A stretch of DNA of 64,000 bases. Source: Cyclobacteriaceae bacterium. Its GTDB lineage: Bacteria; Bacteroidota; Bacteroidia; Cytophagales; Cyclobacteriaceae. A model generated the notes under the pieces. It searched no databases. It had not been told where the DNA came from and was given only the letters and a program-made list of their open reading frames with translations. This document shows positions 1 through 9,515 of the stretch, in pieces; position 1 is the stretch's first letter; every line of letters starts with the position of its first letter. Where the stretch lies: positions 62,001 to 126,000 of the forward strand of contig JAEUTZ010000022.1 in NCBI GenBank assembly GCA_016787725.1, given 5' to 3'. Both the position numbers and the translations under genes were made by a program.

Positions 1-893
1 TGACTCAGCAAATATGCCCTGCATTGCTCGAAATTGGAATGATAACCGCTGCCCGGTGGGGAGATATTAATCAGGATTTGCAACCGGATTTGGTAGTGGC
101 CGGGGAGTGGATGCCAATCCGCAGCTTCATTAATGTAAACGGTAGTTTGGTCGATCAAAGTAATGACTTTGGATTAAGTCAATCGAATGGCTGGTATCAC
201 ACATTAGAACTGACCGATTTGAACGGGGATGGTAAATTGGATATCATAGCAGGTAATCATGGTTTGAATTCTCAATTTAAAGCTAGTTTGGAGCAGCCTG
301 TTTCACTCTATATAAATGACTTCGACCAGAACGGCACCCTCGAACAGATTACCACCCGGTATAATGGTGGTACGTCATTTCCACTGGTCCTGCGCAATGA
401 TTTGGTGTCTCAGATTCCAGCCTTGAAGAAAAAGTTCCTGCATTTTCGCGATTATGCAGGTCAGCGGATTGAAGATATTTTTCCGAAGGCATTATTGGAT
501 CAATCGATCCGCCTTGATGCTTATACCCTGGAGACGGCCTTATGGTTAAGCCAGCCGGATAGTCGTTTAGTTCGTTCGGCTTTACCGGTGGAAGCTCAAT
601 TTACTCCTGTCTATTCAATCTTGTCCAATGATTTTGATCAGGATGGCAAAATTGACCTATTGCTGGGGGGAAACTTATACCGTGCAAAACCAGAGACGGG
701 TATTTACGATGGAAGTTTTGGAGTCTACTTAAAAGGGCATGGGAATGGAACTTTTACAGCTAAAAGACCTGATGAATCCGGATTGTTTGTAAAGGGGGAG
801 ATCCGAGCCATGCGTTTTCTTAAGACGAGGCAAAATGGATTAGTAGTGGTTGCAAGAAATAGTGATAGTTTAGTGTTTTTATTGAATGAATAA
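1..893 (+). CDS. FG-GAP/VCBS repeat (CRTAC1-like) lipoprotein, C-terminal part
   Basis: This is the 3' end of a large gene that starts before the window; the frame is already open at base 3 and reads about 296 codons to the stop. The visible part aligns along its whole length with the last ~300 residues of the two giant proteins that follow, sharing landmarks such as GMIT, VGNHGLNS-type and FKAS blocks, YINDFDQNGT, PLVLR and a conserved end (ARNSDSLVF). Calcium-binding-like DxDxDG loops (DINQD, DLNGDG, DFDQNG, DFDQDG) mark seven-bladed FG-GAP/VCBS beta-propeller repeats. By analogy with its neighbours the full protein should be ~1100 residues with a lipoprotein signal and a central ASPIC/UnbV domain. 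The internal TTG at 24 is not a credible start. Its role is unknown; such proteins are surface or periplasmic and usually sit near SusC/D-like systems. Confidence 0.85.
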   Translation, partial: TQQICPALLEIGMITAARWGDINQDLQPDLVVAGEWMPIRSFINVNGSLVDQSNDFGLSQSNGWYHTLELTDLNGDGKLDIIAGNHGLNSQFKASLEQPVSLYINDFDQNGTLEQITTRYNGGTSFPLVLRNDLVSQIPALKKKFLHFRDYAGQRIEDIFPKALLDQSIRLDAYTLETALWLSQPDSRLVRSALPVEAQFTPVYSILSNDFDQDGKIDLLLGGNLYRAKPETGIYDGSFGVYLKGHGNGTFTAKRPDESGLFVKGEIRAMRFLKTRQNGLVVVARNSDSLVFLLNE

Positions 894-1464
894 TATGAAA
901 CGAATTGGGTTTAGTTTAGTGTTGGTGATCTTAGGGATAACAATGCTTTTGTCGTGCAATGGCAAGTACGGATTTGGATCAGAGAAAAATAATGATAGTC
1001 TCTTCCTGGATATTTATTTGGGAATGGAACAGAAAGTATTTTATGATTATTGTTGGGAAATGAACCGGCAGAAGAAGTTAACGCACGGGCCCACCAATCA
1101 GAATGTTGAATATCATATCACAGAAGCAAAGTACCCCATTACAATGCGGTTTTATCCGTCCTTCTATGAAGGAAAAATCAATGAAATGCCTGTTACATAT
1201 ACGTATGAATCCTGGGCGCCCTGGAATCGAGCCTTTCAATCCGACAGCCTGATGGTTGAAATGCTTGGTCTCTTTAAAAAGTGGTATGGAGATGATTTTA
1301 AAGTATTGGATCATCCCACCATGGGCAAAGTCTATTACAAATTTGATGGCCATCGTAGAATTAACCTTTTCATTCGGGATGATCAATTTGTACAAGCGGT
1401 ATTTACCGATATGCGGGTGGCCGAGGCCATTAAGAAGAAAGAAGCCGCAGAAGAGACTGAATAG
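886..1464 (+). CDS. small hypothetical lipoprotein
   Basis: A 192-residue protein with a hydrophobic N-terminus ending in a lipobox (MLLSC, Cys near residue 24), so probably an outer-membrane or periplasmic lipoprotein. The rest is soluble, rich in aromatic and charged residues, with a Lys/Glu-rich tail. I do not recognise a domain. It overlaps the end of the preceding FG-GAP gene by 8 bases and lies 9 bases before the next, so it is almost certainly cotranscribed and translationally linked with them. A second ATG at 895 gives a shorter signal peptide and could be the true start. It may be an accessory subunit or chaperone of the FG-GAP proteins, but that is inference from position only. Confidence 0.7.
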   Translation: MNNMKRIGFSLVLVILGITMLLSCNGKYGFGSEKNNDSLFLDIYLGMEQKVFYDYCWEMNRQKKLTHGPTNQNVEYHITEAKYPITMRFYPSFYEGKINEMPVTYTYESWAPWNRAFQSDSLMVEMLGLFKKWYGDDFKVLDHPTMGKVYYKFDGHRRINLFIRDDQFVQAVFTDMRVAEAIKKKEAAEETE

Positions 1465-1473
1465 CGAACTCGT

Positions 1474-4400
1474 ATGATGGCCCGAAAGCTCATTTATTTG
1501 GTTCTTGTTCCCTGTGCATTTTATGGATGCAATCGAGAATCGGACTTGAATACCCTGTTTGTCGAATTGCCGGGAACAAGGACTGGAGTTCAATTTGAGA
1601 ACACATTAACGTTTGATCAGGATTTCAATATTTATACTTATCGTAATTTTTACAATGGCGGAGGAGTAGCGCTGGGAGACATTAACAATGACGGTCTAAT
1701 TGATGTCTATTTGACGGCCAACCAAGGTCCAAACCGGTTGTACTTAAACAAGGGCGACTTCCTTTTTGAAGATATCACTGATCGGGCAGGTGTAAGCGGT
1801 ACAAAGGCCTGGTCTACTGGAGTAAGTATGGCCGATGTGAATGGTGACGGCCTGGTGGATATTTATGTTTGTAATTCGGGCGATGTTAAGGGTGACAATA
1901 AGGAGAATGAGCTTTTCATAAATAATGGTGATTTGACTTTCACTGAGCACGCCAGAGAATATGGCGTAGCAGACCGTGGATTTACTACCCACGCAGCTTT
2001 TCTGGATTATGATAAGGATGGTGATCTTGATCTTTACATACTAAATAATTCTTATCAGGCTATTGGTTCCTTTAACTTGCGAAAGAATGAACGCCCGGTA
2101 CGCGACTCCTTAGGTGGTGATAAACTCCTGCGAAACGACCAAGGTTATTTTACCGATGTCAGCGAGGCTGCAGGAATTTATGGCAGCGTGATCGGGTTTG
2201 GATTGGGCGTAACAGTAGGGGACATCAATAAAGATGGGTGGGTCGATATCTACATCTCCAACGATTTTTTTGAGCGCGATTACCTCTATTTAAATAATCA
2301 GGATGGTACTTTCAGGGAGGCTCTGACGGAGCAAATGAAATCCATCAGTGGAGCTTCCATGGGAGCTGACCTTGCCGATATAAACAATGACACCTGGCCT
2401 GATATTTTCGTTACCGAGATGTTACCGGCCGATAATGGTCGGATTAAAACGGTTACCACATTTGAAAATTGGGACCGTTATCAATACAATCTCAGTAATG
2501 GATATTACCATCAGTTTACACGCAACATGTTGCAGCTGAATAATGGAGACAATACTTTTAGTGAAGTGGGCAGGTTGAGTCGGGTGGAAGCAACGGATTG
2601 GAGTTGGGGCGCTTTGATGTTTGATATGGATAACGATGGATTGAAGGATATATTCGTGGCGAATGGAATTTATCAGGATCTTACTAACCAGGATTATTTA
2701 CAGTATGTATCGAATGAAGAAGTAATCCGCTCCATTGTATCGAACCGCGATGTTGATTATAAGAAATTAGTAGAATTAATCCCTTCAACTCCTATTCCAA
2801 ACTTTGCTTTCCACAACGAAGGGAATTTGAAATTTACCAATAAGGCTGTTGAGTGGGGACTTGGCAAACCGGGTTTTTCAAATGGTGCCGCTTACGGGGA
2901 TCTGGATAATGACGGAGATCTTGATTTGGTCGTGAACAATGTTAATTCAAAGGCATCCATCATTCAGAATCAATCCAACATTCTTTACCCTGAGAATACG
3001 TATTTAAAGTTTGAATTGGAGGGCACCGAATTTAATACGGCCGCCTGGGGCGCGAACATTACTATCTATGTCGGCCAGGAGCAATTTTACATCGAACAGA
3101 TGCCCAATCGGGGATTTGAATCGTCCATGGATCCCAGACCAAATATCGGCTTGGGTCACCGGACTTCTGTTGATTCAATCCTGGTGCTGTGGCCTGATGG
3201 ACGAGAAACGCGTTTGAATAATGTCGCAACAAACCAGGTAATACATTTGAAGCATCGTGATTCGTCTGAAAGAAAGCATAGTGAAACTGGGAATGATGGC
3301 CAATTACTCTTTACACAAGCAAGTTTGCCTGGCATATCGTTTAAACATGAGGAGAGCGATTTTGTAGATTTCGATCGCGATAAGCTCTTGTTTCATATGT
3401 TAAGTACGGAGGGACCTCGGTTGGCGGTTGGAGATGTAGATGGAGATGGCCTCGAAGACTTCTTCGTTGGTGGAGCAAAAGAGCAGCCGGGCGAATTGTA
3501 CATTCAGCAACAAATGGGTGGGTTTAGGAAGAGTGCGCAATCAACATTTGATCTGGATAAAGCTTCAGAAGACGTTACCAGCGCGTTTTTTGATGCTGAT
3601 GGAGATCGTGATCTGGATCTTTATGTTTGCAGCGGCAGCAATGAATTTTCAACCAGTTCCATTGCATTGGCCGATCGATTGTACATCAATGATGGGAAAG
3701 GACAGTTTAAGAAATCCGATCAAATTTTGCCCACGTTTAATTTCGAAAGTACTTCGGTGGTGCGCCCACATGATATCGACAGGGATGGTGATCAGGATTT
3801 GTTTGTGGGTGTACGAAGTCATCCTTTTTTATACGGCATGCCATTGAATGGGTATTTACTGGAGAATGATGGAAAAGGTAATTATACCAACGTCAGTGAT
3901 CAACGCGCACCTCAATTAAAGGAGTTGGGCATGATTACCGATGCCGTGTGGGCGGATGTTAATCAGGACGGTCATCATGACTTAATAATTGTGGGTGAAT
4001 ACATGCCTGTTACATTATTTATCTGGAAAGATGGATCCTATTTCAATCAATCCGATTCATGGGGATTGGGTATGAGTAATGGTTGGTGGAATGTTATCAA
4101 CGCTGCAGACATAGACCAGGATGGAGATTTAGATTTAGTCGTTGGCAATCATGGATTGAATTCCCGATTTAAAGCCTCAAACGAAAAGCCGGTGGATATG
4201 TACATCAATGATTTTGATCGCAATGGAACAGTGGAGCAGATAATTTGCGCCTATGCCGGGGAGAAGAGCTATCCATTGGTTTTACGCCATGATCTGATGG
4301 TACAAATTCCATCGTTGAAGAAGAAGTATCTGAAATATGAAAATTACAAGGACCAAACGATTAAAGATATATTTACTGACGAGGAGTTGAGCAATTCGAT

Positions 4401-4791
4401 TGTTCAGCGTGCTTATGAATTTGCATCCTGTGTATTCATCAATCAGGGAGACCGTTTTACAATGGAGCCCTTACCCGCAGAAGCTCAGCTATCTACTGTG
4501 TATGCAATCATCGTTGAAGATTTTGATAGGGATGGAATCAATGATATTTTGTTGGCGGGTAATCTTTATGGTGTTAAGCCGGAAGTGGGTCGGTACGATG
4601 CCAGCTTTGGTACCTATTTAAGAGGTATCGGGTCTGGCAAGTTTGCAGCTGTTCCCTCCAGAGAGTCAGGTTTCTGGGTAGATGGAGAAGTTCGCGACAT
4701 TAAGAAGATTAAGGTTGGCGATTTCAACTATTTGTTGATTGCCCGTAATAATGATTCGCTGGTAGTCTATAAGTTAAAATTAGGTGATTAA
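1474..4791 (+). CDS. CRTAC1-family FG-GAP/VCBS + ASPIC/UnbV lipoprotein
   Basis: An 1105-residue protein with a lipoprotein signal (lipobox around FYGC, Cys19). Residues ~60-500 form FG-GAP/VCBS propeller repeats with many DxDxDG-type loops (DINNDG, DVNGDG, DYDKDG, DINKDG, DMDNDG, DLDNDG). Residues ~510-595 match the ASPIC/UnbV domain (GLGHRTSVDSILVLWPDG region). A second set of repeats fills ~630-1105 (DVDGDG, DADGDR, DIDRDG, DVNQDG, DIDQDG, DFDRDG). The architecture is thus two propellers around an ASPIC domain. Such proteins are thought to be calcium-stabilised, cell-surface beta-propellers; no enzymatic function can be assigned. It is paralogous to the genes on both sides, and its stop overlaps the start of the next gene by 8 bases. 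Confidence 0.9.
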   Translation: MMARKLIYLVLVPCAFYGCNRESDLNTLFVELPGTRTGVQFENTLTFDQDFNIYTYRNFYNGGGVALGDINNDGLIDVYLTANQGPNRLYLNKGDFLFEDITDRAGVSGTKAWSTGVSMADVNGDGLVDIYVCNSGDVKGDNKENELFINNGDLTFTEHAREYGVADRGFTTHAAFLDYDKDGDLDLYILNNSYQAIGSFNLRKNERPVRDSLGGDKLLRNDQGYFTDVSEAAGIYGSVIGFGLGVTVGDINKDGWVDIYISNDFFERDYLYLNNQDGTFREALTEQMKSISGASMGADLADINNDTWPDIFVTEMLPADNGRIKTVTTFENWDRYQYNLSNGYYHQFTRNMLQLNNGDNTFSEVGRLSRVEATDWSWGALMFDMDNDGLKDIFVANGIYQDLTNQDYLQYVSNEEVIRSIVSNRDVDYKKLVELIPSTPIPNFAFHNEGNLKFTNKAVEWGLGKPGFSNGAAYGDLDNDGDLDLVVNNVNSKASIIQNQSNILYPENTYLKFELEGTEFNTAAWGANITIYVGQEQFYIEQMPNRGFESSMDPRPNIGLGHRTSVDSILVLWPDGRETRLNNVATNQVIHLKHRDSSERKHSETGNDGQLLFTQASLPGISFKHEESDFVDFDRDKLLFHMLSTEGPRLAVGDVDGDGLEDFFVGGAKEQPGELYIQQQMGGFRKSAQSTFDLDKASEDVTSAFFDADGDRDLDLYVCSGSNEFSTSSIALADRLYINDGKGQFKKSDQILPTFNFESTSVVRPHDIDRDGDQDLFVGVRSHPFLYGMPLNGYLLENDGKGNYTNVSDQRAPQLKELGMITDAVWADVNQDGHHDLIIVGEYMPVTLFIWKDGSYFNQSDSWGLGMSNGWWNVINAADIDQDGDLDLVVGNHGLNSRFKASNEKPVDMYINDFDRNGTVEQIICAYAGEKSYPLVLRHDLMVQIPSLKKKYLKYENYKDQTIKDIFTDEELSNSIVQRAYEFASCVFINQGDRFTMEPLPAEAQLSTVYAIIVEDFDRDGINDILLAGNLYGVKPEVGRYDASFGTYLRGIGSGKFAAVPSRESGFWVDGEVRDIKKIKVGDFNYLLIARNNDSLVVYKLKLGD

Positions 4792-7700
4792 GCGAACGCA
4801 CCAATTTGTTATTCTCATTTCAGGATTAGTGGCTATCTGGGGATCCTGTACACAGGAAAAACCAGAACTATTATTTTCTGAGATTAAATCTTCCCACTCT
4901 GGAATTACTTTTATTAATCGGCTGGAAGAAAATGACGAATTTAATATTATCGAGTATCTCTATTTTTATAATGGTGGTGGTGTAGCCATTGGGGATATCA
5001 ACAATGATGACCTACCCGATATTTACTTTTCATCTAATCAACATACCAATACACTGTATCTGAACAAGGGAAATTTTCAATTTGAAGACATCACCGAGAG
5101 TGCAGGTGTTTCGGGGTTGGGAAATTGGAAGACGGGAGTCACTATGGCGGATGTCAATGGTGACGGATTGCTGGATCTCTTTAGTTGTGGGGTAGGAGGG
5201 TATAAAGGATTTACCGGAAGGAATCAACTTTTGATTAATCAAGGAAATCTCACGTTTCAGGATCAAACTGAAAAGTATGGGCTATCCTTTCAGGGATTTT
5301 CTACACAGGCATCCTTTTTTGACTATGATAACGATGGCGATCTGGATATGTACCTCGTCAATCATGCCGTGCACACAGTCCGGTCCTATGGAGAGGTAAG
5401 TCTTCGTTTTCAAAGTGATCCGAAAGCTGGCGATAAGCTTTATCGGAATGAGTTAATTCCATTTGGGCAGAATCGGTTTACCGAGGTGACCAGCCAGGCT
5501 GGAATCTTCAACAGTCAGATAGGATATGGCCTGGCAGCCGGTATTTCCGACTTCAATAATGATGGTTTTCTGGACATATACGTTTCAAATGATTTTCATG
5601 AGAATGATTATCTGTATCTGAATCAACGAGATGGGACATTTAAGCAGGTTTTGGAACAATCCATGGCCCACACCAGCCGGTTCTCTATGGGGAATGACAT
5701 TAGGGATATCAATAATGATGGCTGGATGGATGTTGTTACCCTCGATATGTTACCTCGCGCGGAGCCGATAATCAAGGCTTCAGCAGGTGAAGACCCATTT
5801 GAAATTGTTCAGTATAAACTTCGGTTCGGATACCATTATCAGGTAGCCCGAAACTGTTTGCAGCTAAATCGTGGTTTAACTCCGGATGGAGCGATCAGCT
5901 TTAGTGATATCGCACCATTGGCTGGAATCGAAGCTACGGATTGGAGTTGGGGGTCCTTATTAGCCGATTTTGACAATGATGGGTTAACAGATTTGTTTAT
6001 CACCAACGGCATTGTGCGCAGACCAAATGATTTGGATTACATTAACTACATCTCAGGCGATTCAGCCCAACGATTCATGACCGACAATGAAATGATCGAT
6101 AAAATGCCAGGCGGGGCAGTCTCCAATTATATTTTTAAAAACAAGGGAAGGTTACAGTTTGAAGACGTATCTGAACGGTGGATGGAGCAGCAACCTGGAT
6201 TCTCGAATGGAGCGGCTTATGCAGATCTGGACCGGGATGGCGATCTTGACTTAGTGGTTAATAATCTAAACAAAACGGCCGGTCTTTATCGCAATAATTC
6301 CAGGCAAAAGTCGCTTCAGGTAACCTTACGAGGTAATAGTCCAAACCCATTTGGTGTTGGTGCGAAAGTCTTTGTCTATGTTGACTCATTGTTTTCTGTA
6401 CAAGAAGTGATCCCCACACGGGGGTGGCAATCCAGTTCTGATTACCTGCTTCATTTTGGAGTAGGTACAAGGCAAATGGTGGATTCAGTTAAAGTGATCT
6501 GGCCAGACTTTTCTACCCAGGTTATTAGGGATGTAGCGACATCCACCCGATTGGAATTCAACCAGTCGAATGCGACCCGGAGAATAGTGAAGGAGAACCC
6601 AACCACCCCGTTGTTACAAGCGGATATCCGGTTGACACTTACACATTGGGAAAATGATTTCACGGGATTTGATGTGGAACGATTAATTCCACACTCATTG
6701 GCTACCCAGGGACCTGCCATTGCGGTAGCGGACGTGAATGATGATCAATTGGATGATTTCTATGTTGGAGGCGGAAAAGGTCAATCAGGTAAACTCGTAT
6801 TGCAAAATGCGGATGGAACATTTTCAATTGCCGATACGCTGCTTTTTGCAAACAGTGTTGCCTCGGATATTACAGATGCGATCTTTTTTGATGCCAATGG
6901 CGACCAATTGGATGATTTGATCCTTGTTAAGGGGGGGCAGGAAGTGGAAAATAATTCGTCTTTAAAACCTGACTTATTTATGAACAAGGGTAATGGAGCT
7001 TTCCGTAATGCAACTGAAAATTTGCCCGATATTTTCTTAAACGCTTCTTGCGTCCGCTCCTCCGACTTTGATCAGGATGGGGATGTAGATCTTTTTATTG
7101 GTGGCCGGGTTGTAGCCGGTAAGTACGGAATAAATCCTGTAAGTTATCTTTTAATCAATGATGGCCTGGGTCGGTTTACGGTTAAGGGCGAGGCGTTACC
7201 CTCCAAATCGTTAGGAATGGTTACAGACGCACTTTGGCAGGATATAAATTTCGATTCGCGACCTGATTTAATTGTGGTCGGTGAATGGATGCCAATTACT
7301 ATTTTAATTCAAAACGAGAATGGCCAATTCGAAGATCAAACCAAATTCTATGGGCTTTCCGATACTTCCGGTTGGTGGAATACACTGGAGGCGACCGATG
7401 TTGATGGAGACGGGGATCAGGACTGGCTGGTTGGGAACTATGGACTTGATTCACGTTTACGGGCAAGCAAGGATGAACCTGTGGAATTGTGGGTTGGCGA
7501 TATTGATTCCAATGGGAGCATGGATCCGATTATGACCTATTACAATCATGGAAAGCGGTATCCCTTTGTTGGAAAGGACCAACTGATAAAGCAGGTTCCA
7601 GCGTTAAAGCGAAAATTTCTGCGCTATGAAGATTTTAAAAATGTGGAATTGGAGGATATACTCCTGCCGGAGCAAATAAAGGAGTTCGTAACAAAAAGGG

Positions 7701-8068
7701 TAACCTTGCTTTCCTCCGTTTGGATTGAAAACAGAAAGGATAAGTTTGTTATTCACGAATTGCCAATGGAAGCGCAGATGTTTCCGATCTTTGGATTCGC
7801 AGTCTTGGATCTCAATCAAGATCGTATTAGTGATATTCTTATGGTTGGTAATTGGCATGCCATCCAACCCGAAATAGGAAGGCAAGATGCCGGATATGGA
7901 TTGGTGTTGTTAGGAATAGAATCTGGCGATCGAATACCCCAAACCGCGGACCAATCGGGATTTTGGGTACCCGGAGAAGGCCGTAGAATTAAAACCCTTC
8001 GAAGAAAGAAGGACACGGTTATTCTGGTTGGCAGAAATAACGATTCGATGTTGCTATTTCAACGTTGA
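4784..8068 (+). CDS. CRTAC1-family FG-GAP/VCBS + ASPIC/UnbV lipoprotein
   Basis: A 1094-residue paralogue of the preceding protein with the same order: lipoprotein signal (lipobox WGSC, Cys22), propeller repeats to ~500, ASPIC/UnbV domain at ~509-595 (HFGVGTRQMVDSVKVIWPD), then a second propeller to the end. Ca-binding-like loops are frequent (DINNDD, DVNGDG, DYDNDGD, DFNNDG, DLDRDGD, DFDQDGD, DVDGDGD). The ATG lies within the last codons of the upstream gene, so the pair is translationally coupled. Conserved tail motifs (GRNNDSM) match those of the other two copies, pointing to duplication in place. It is the last FG-GAP gene of the array; a 109-base gap with its own promoter-like box separates it from the haloperoxidase gene. 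Confidence 0.9.
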   Translation: MIKRTHQFVILISGLVAIWGSCTQEKPELLFSEIKSSHSGITFINRLEENDEFNIIEYLYFYNGGGVAIGDINNDDLPDIYFSSNQHTNTLYLNKGNFQFEDITESAGVSGLGNWKTGVTMADVNGDGLLDLFSCGVGGYKGFTGRNQLLINQGNLTFQDQTEKYGLSFQGFSTQASFFDYDNDGDLDMYLVNHAVHTVRSYGEVSLRFQSDPKAGDKLYRNELIPFGQNRFTEVTSQAGIFNSQIGYGLAAGISDFNNDGFLDIYVSNDFHENDYLYLNQRDGTFKQVLEQSMAHTSRFSMGNDIRDINNDGWMDVVTLDMLPRAEPIIKASAGEDPFEIVQYKLRFGYHYQVARNCLQLNRGLTPDGAISFSDIAPLAGIEATDWSWGSLLADFDNDGLTDLFITNGIVRRPNDLDYINYISGDSAQRFMTDNEMIDKMPGGAVSNYIFKNKGRLQFEDVSERWMEQQPGFSNGAAYADLDRDGDLDLVVNNLNKTAGLYRNNSRQKSLQVTLRGNSPNPFGVGAKVFVYVDSLFSVQEVIPTRGWQSSSDYLLHFGVGTRQMVDSVKVIWPDFSTQVIRDVATSTRLEFNQSNATRRIVKENPTTPLLQADIRLTLTHWENDFTGFDVERLIPHSLATQGPAIAVADVNDDQLDDFYVGGGKGQSGKLVLQNADGTFSIADTLLFANSVASDITDAIFFDANGDQLDDLILVKGGQEVENNSSLKPDLFMNKGNGAFRNATENLPDIFLNASCVRSSDFDQDGDVDLFIGGRVVAGKYGINPVSYLLINDGLGRFTVKGEALPSKSLGMVTDALWQDINFDSRPDLIVVGEWMPITILIQNENGQFEDQTKFYGLSDTSGWWNTLEATDVDGDGDQDWLVGNYGLDSRLRASKDEPVELWVGDIDSNGSMDPIMTYYNHGKRYPFVGKDQLIKQVPALKRKFLRYEDFKNVELEDILLPEQIKEFVTKRVTLLSSVWIENRKDKFVIHELPMEAQMFPIFGFAVLDLNQDRISDILMVGNWHAIQPEIGRQDAGYGLVLLGIESGDRIPQTADQSGFWVPGEGRRIKTLRRKKDTVILVGRNNDSMLLFQR

Positions 8069-8147
8069 AAGTTCAGATTCCATTGTTAACCTTATTACCT
8101 CTAGGGCACGATCTGACTAAAATCATTTTTTTTCATCGATTAAAACC

Positions 8148-8155
8148 TAATTTTG
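8148..8155 (+). promoter_or_regulatory. Bacteroidota-type -7 box (TAATTTTG) upstream of the haloperoxidase gene
   Basis: TAATTTTG matches the Bacteroidota -7 consensus TAnnTTTG and lies 23 bases before the next ATG. A T-rich stretch sits about 20 bases upstream in place of a clear TTG -33 element. It suggests the gene at 8178 can be transcribed separately from the FG-GAP operon. Confidence 0.5.
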
Positions 8156-8177
8156 CATCTTTTAACCCACTTCCTTC

Positions 8178-9515
8178 ATGAGGTCATTATATTTTATTCT
8201 GCTGGCTATTGCCCTGATTTCTTGCTCTGCTGATTCCGGTGAGTGGAAATTAAAAGCAGAGAACCCTGAGTTTTTGCATCGTTCAATGAAGCAAATAACG
8301 GATGTTATCGTTTATGATATTTTTTCACCCCCGGTGGCTGCCCGTATTTATGGTTATTCTACGATTGCGGCTTATGAGGCGGCCTTGCCCATGAGTAATC
8401 AATATCAGACATTGGCTGGACAACTAACGGACTTGACCCCGGTTCCACAGCCCCAGGCAGGTGAGGAATATTGTTACCCGCTAGCCTCCGTACAGGCCGC
8501 TTTAAAAGTTGGACGCACGCTTGTATTTTCGGAAGATAAAATGGATGTTTTTTATGACCAGGTTATGCAAGAGTTCCGTGAAACAGGTATCCCGGAAGAT
8601 GTATTTGATCGCTCTATTGAGTATGGAGATCAGGTTGCTGCGCATGTGATCGCCTGGTCGTCAAAAGATAATTACAAGCAATCCCGGTCATTCCCAAAAT
8701 ATTCAATCCGCGAAGACCCCGGCTCGTGGAAACCCACACCCCCTGCCTACATGGATGCAGTGGAGCCACATTGGAATAAGATCAGGCCGTTTGCTATCGA
8801 CTCTGCTCAACAGTTTAAACCCATTCCACCCACACCGTTTTCCACTGACAAGAAAAGCCTTTTTTTTAAAGAAGCCATGGAAGTGTATGAGATGGGAAAG
8901 AACTTGACTCCCGAGCAACGTGAGATAGCTTTCTTTTGGGATTGCAATCCATTCATGATGAATGTAAAGGGCCATGTAATGTTTGCCACCAAGAAAATTT
9001 CACCCGGTGGGCATTGGATTAATATAACACGAGTGGCCTGCACCAAAGTCAAAGCAAACTTCGGTCAATCCGCAGAAGCGTATATGCGTGTATCGATTGC
9101 GTTGATGGACGCGTTTATGTCCTGTTGGGATGAGAAATACAGGAGTGCTTTAATTCGTCCCGAAACCTACATAAACCAATACATCGATGAGGATTGGGTA
9201 CCGGTTCTTCAAACGCCCCCTTTCCCGGAGTATACTAGTGGCCATAGCGTTATCTCAGCAGCATCTGCAGTTACATTGACCAATCTGTTCGGGGATGGAT
9301 TTGTGTTCACCGACTCTACGGAAATAGAATTTGGTCTCACCGCCCGAAGCTTTAATTCTTTTCTGGATGCTTCCAATGAAGCGGCAATCAGTCGTATGTA
9401 TGGTGGAATTCATTATCGCCCCGCTTGTGAGGTTGGTGTGAAAGAAGGTCGTGCCATTGGAGAATTTATTCTGAAAAAGGTACGTACACGCAAAGAAAAT
9501 ACGGCCATGAATTAG
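8178..9515 (+). CDS. vanadium-dependent haloperoxidase / PAP2-fold lipoprotein
   Basis: A 445-residue protein with a lipoprotein signal (ALISC, Cys16). The C-terminal half carries the three-part vanadate/phosphate-binding signature of the VHPO/PAP2 superfamily: KX6RP at 320-328 (K..IRP), TSGH at 353-356 in place of the usual PSGH, and SRX5H at 405-412 (SRMYGGIH). The N-terminal half is helical, as in bacterial VHPO-like proteins. The family includes vanadate haloperoxidases and acid phosphatases; sequence alone does not separate these activities, and many Bacteroidota members are untested. It follows the FG-GAP array on the same strand, suggesting a joint surface process. Its stop overlaps by 4 bases the stop of the convergent DUF4249 gene. 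Confidence 0.8.
   Translation: MRSLYFILLAIALISCSADSGEWKLKAENPEFLHRSMKQITDVIVYDIFSPPVAARIYGYSTIAAYEAALPMSNQYQTLAGQLTDLTPVPQPQAGEEYCYPLASVQAALKVGRTLVFSEDKMDVFYDQVMQEFRETGIPEDVFDRSIEYGDQVAAHVIAWSSKDNYKQSRSFPKYSIREDPGSWKPTPPAYMDAVEPHWNKIRPFAIDSAQQFKPIPPTPFSTDKKSLFFKEAMEVYEMGKNLTPEQREIAFFWDCNPFMMNVKGHVMFATKKISPGGHWINITRVACTKVKANFGQSAEAYMRVSIALMDAFMSCWDEKYRSALIRPETYINQYIDEDWVPVLQTPPFPEYTSGHSVISAASAVTLTNLFGDGFVFTDSTEIEFGLTARSFNSFLDASNEAAISRMYGGIHYRPACEVGVKEGRAIGEFILKKVRTRKENTAMN

Noticed and set aside
1078-1593. 171-residue minus-strand open frame
   Set aside because: It lies antisense to the small lipoprotein gene and the start of the next FG-GAP gene, both with clear signals; composition is not protein-like.
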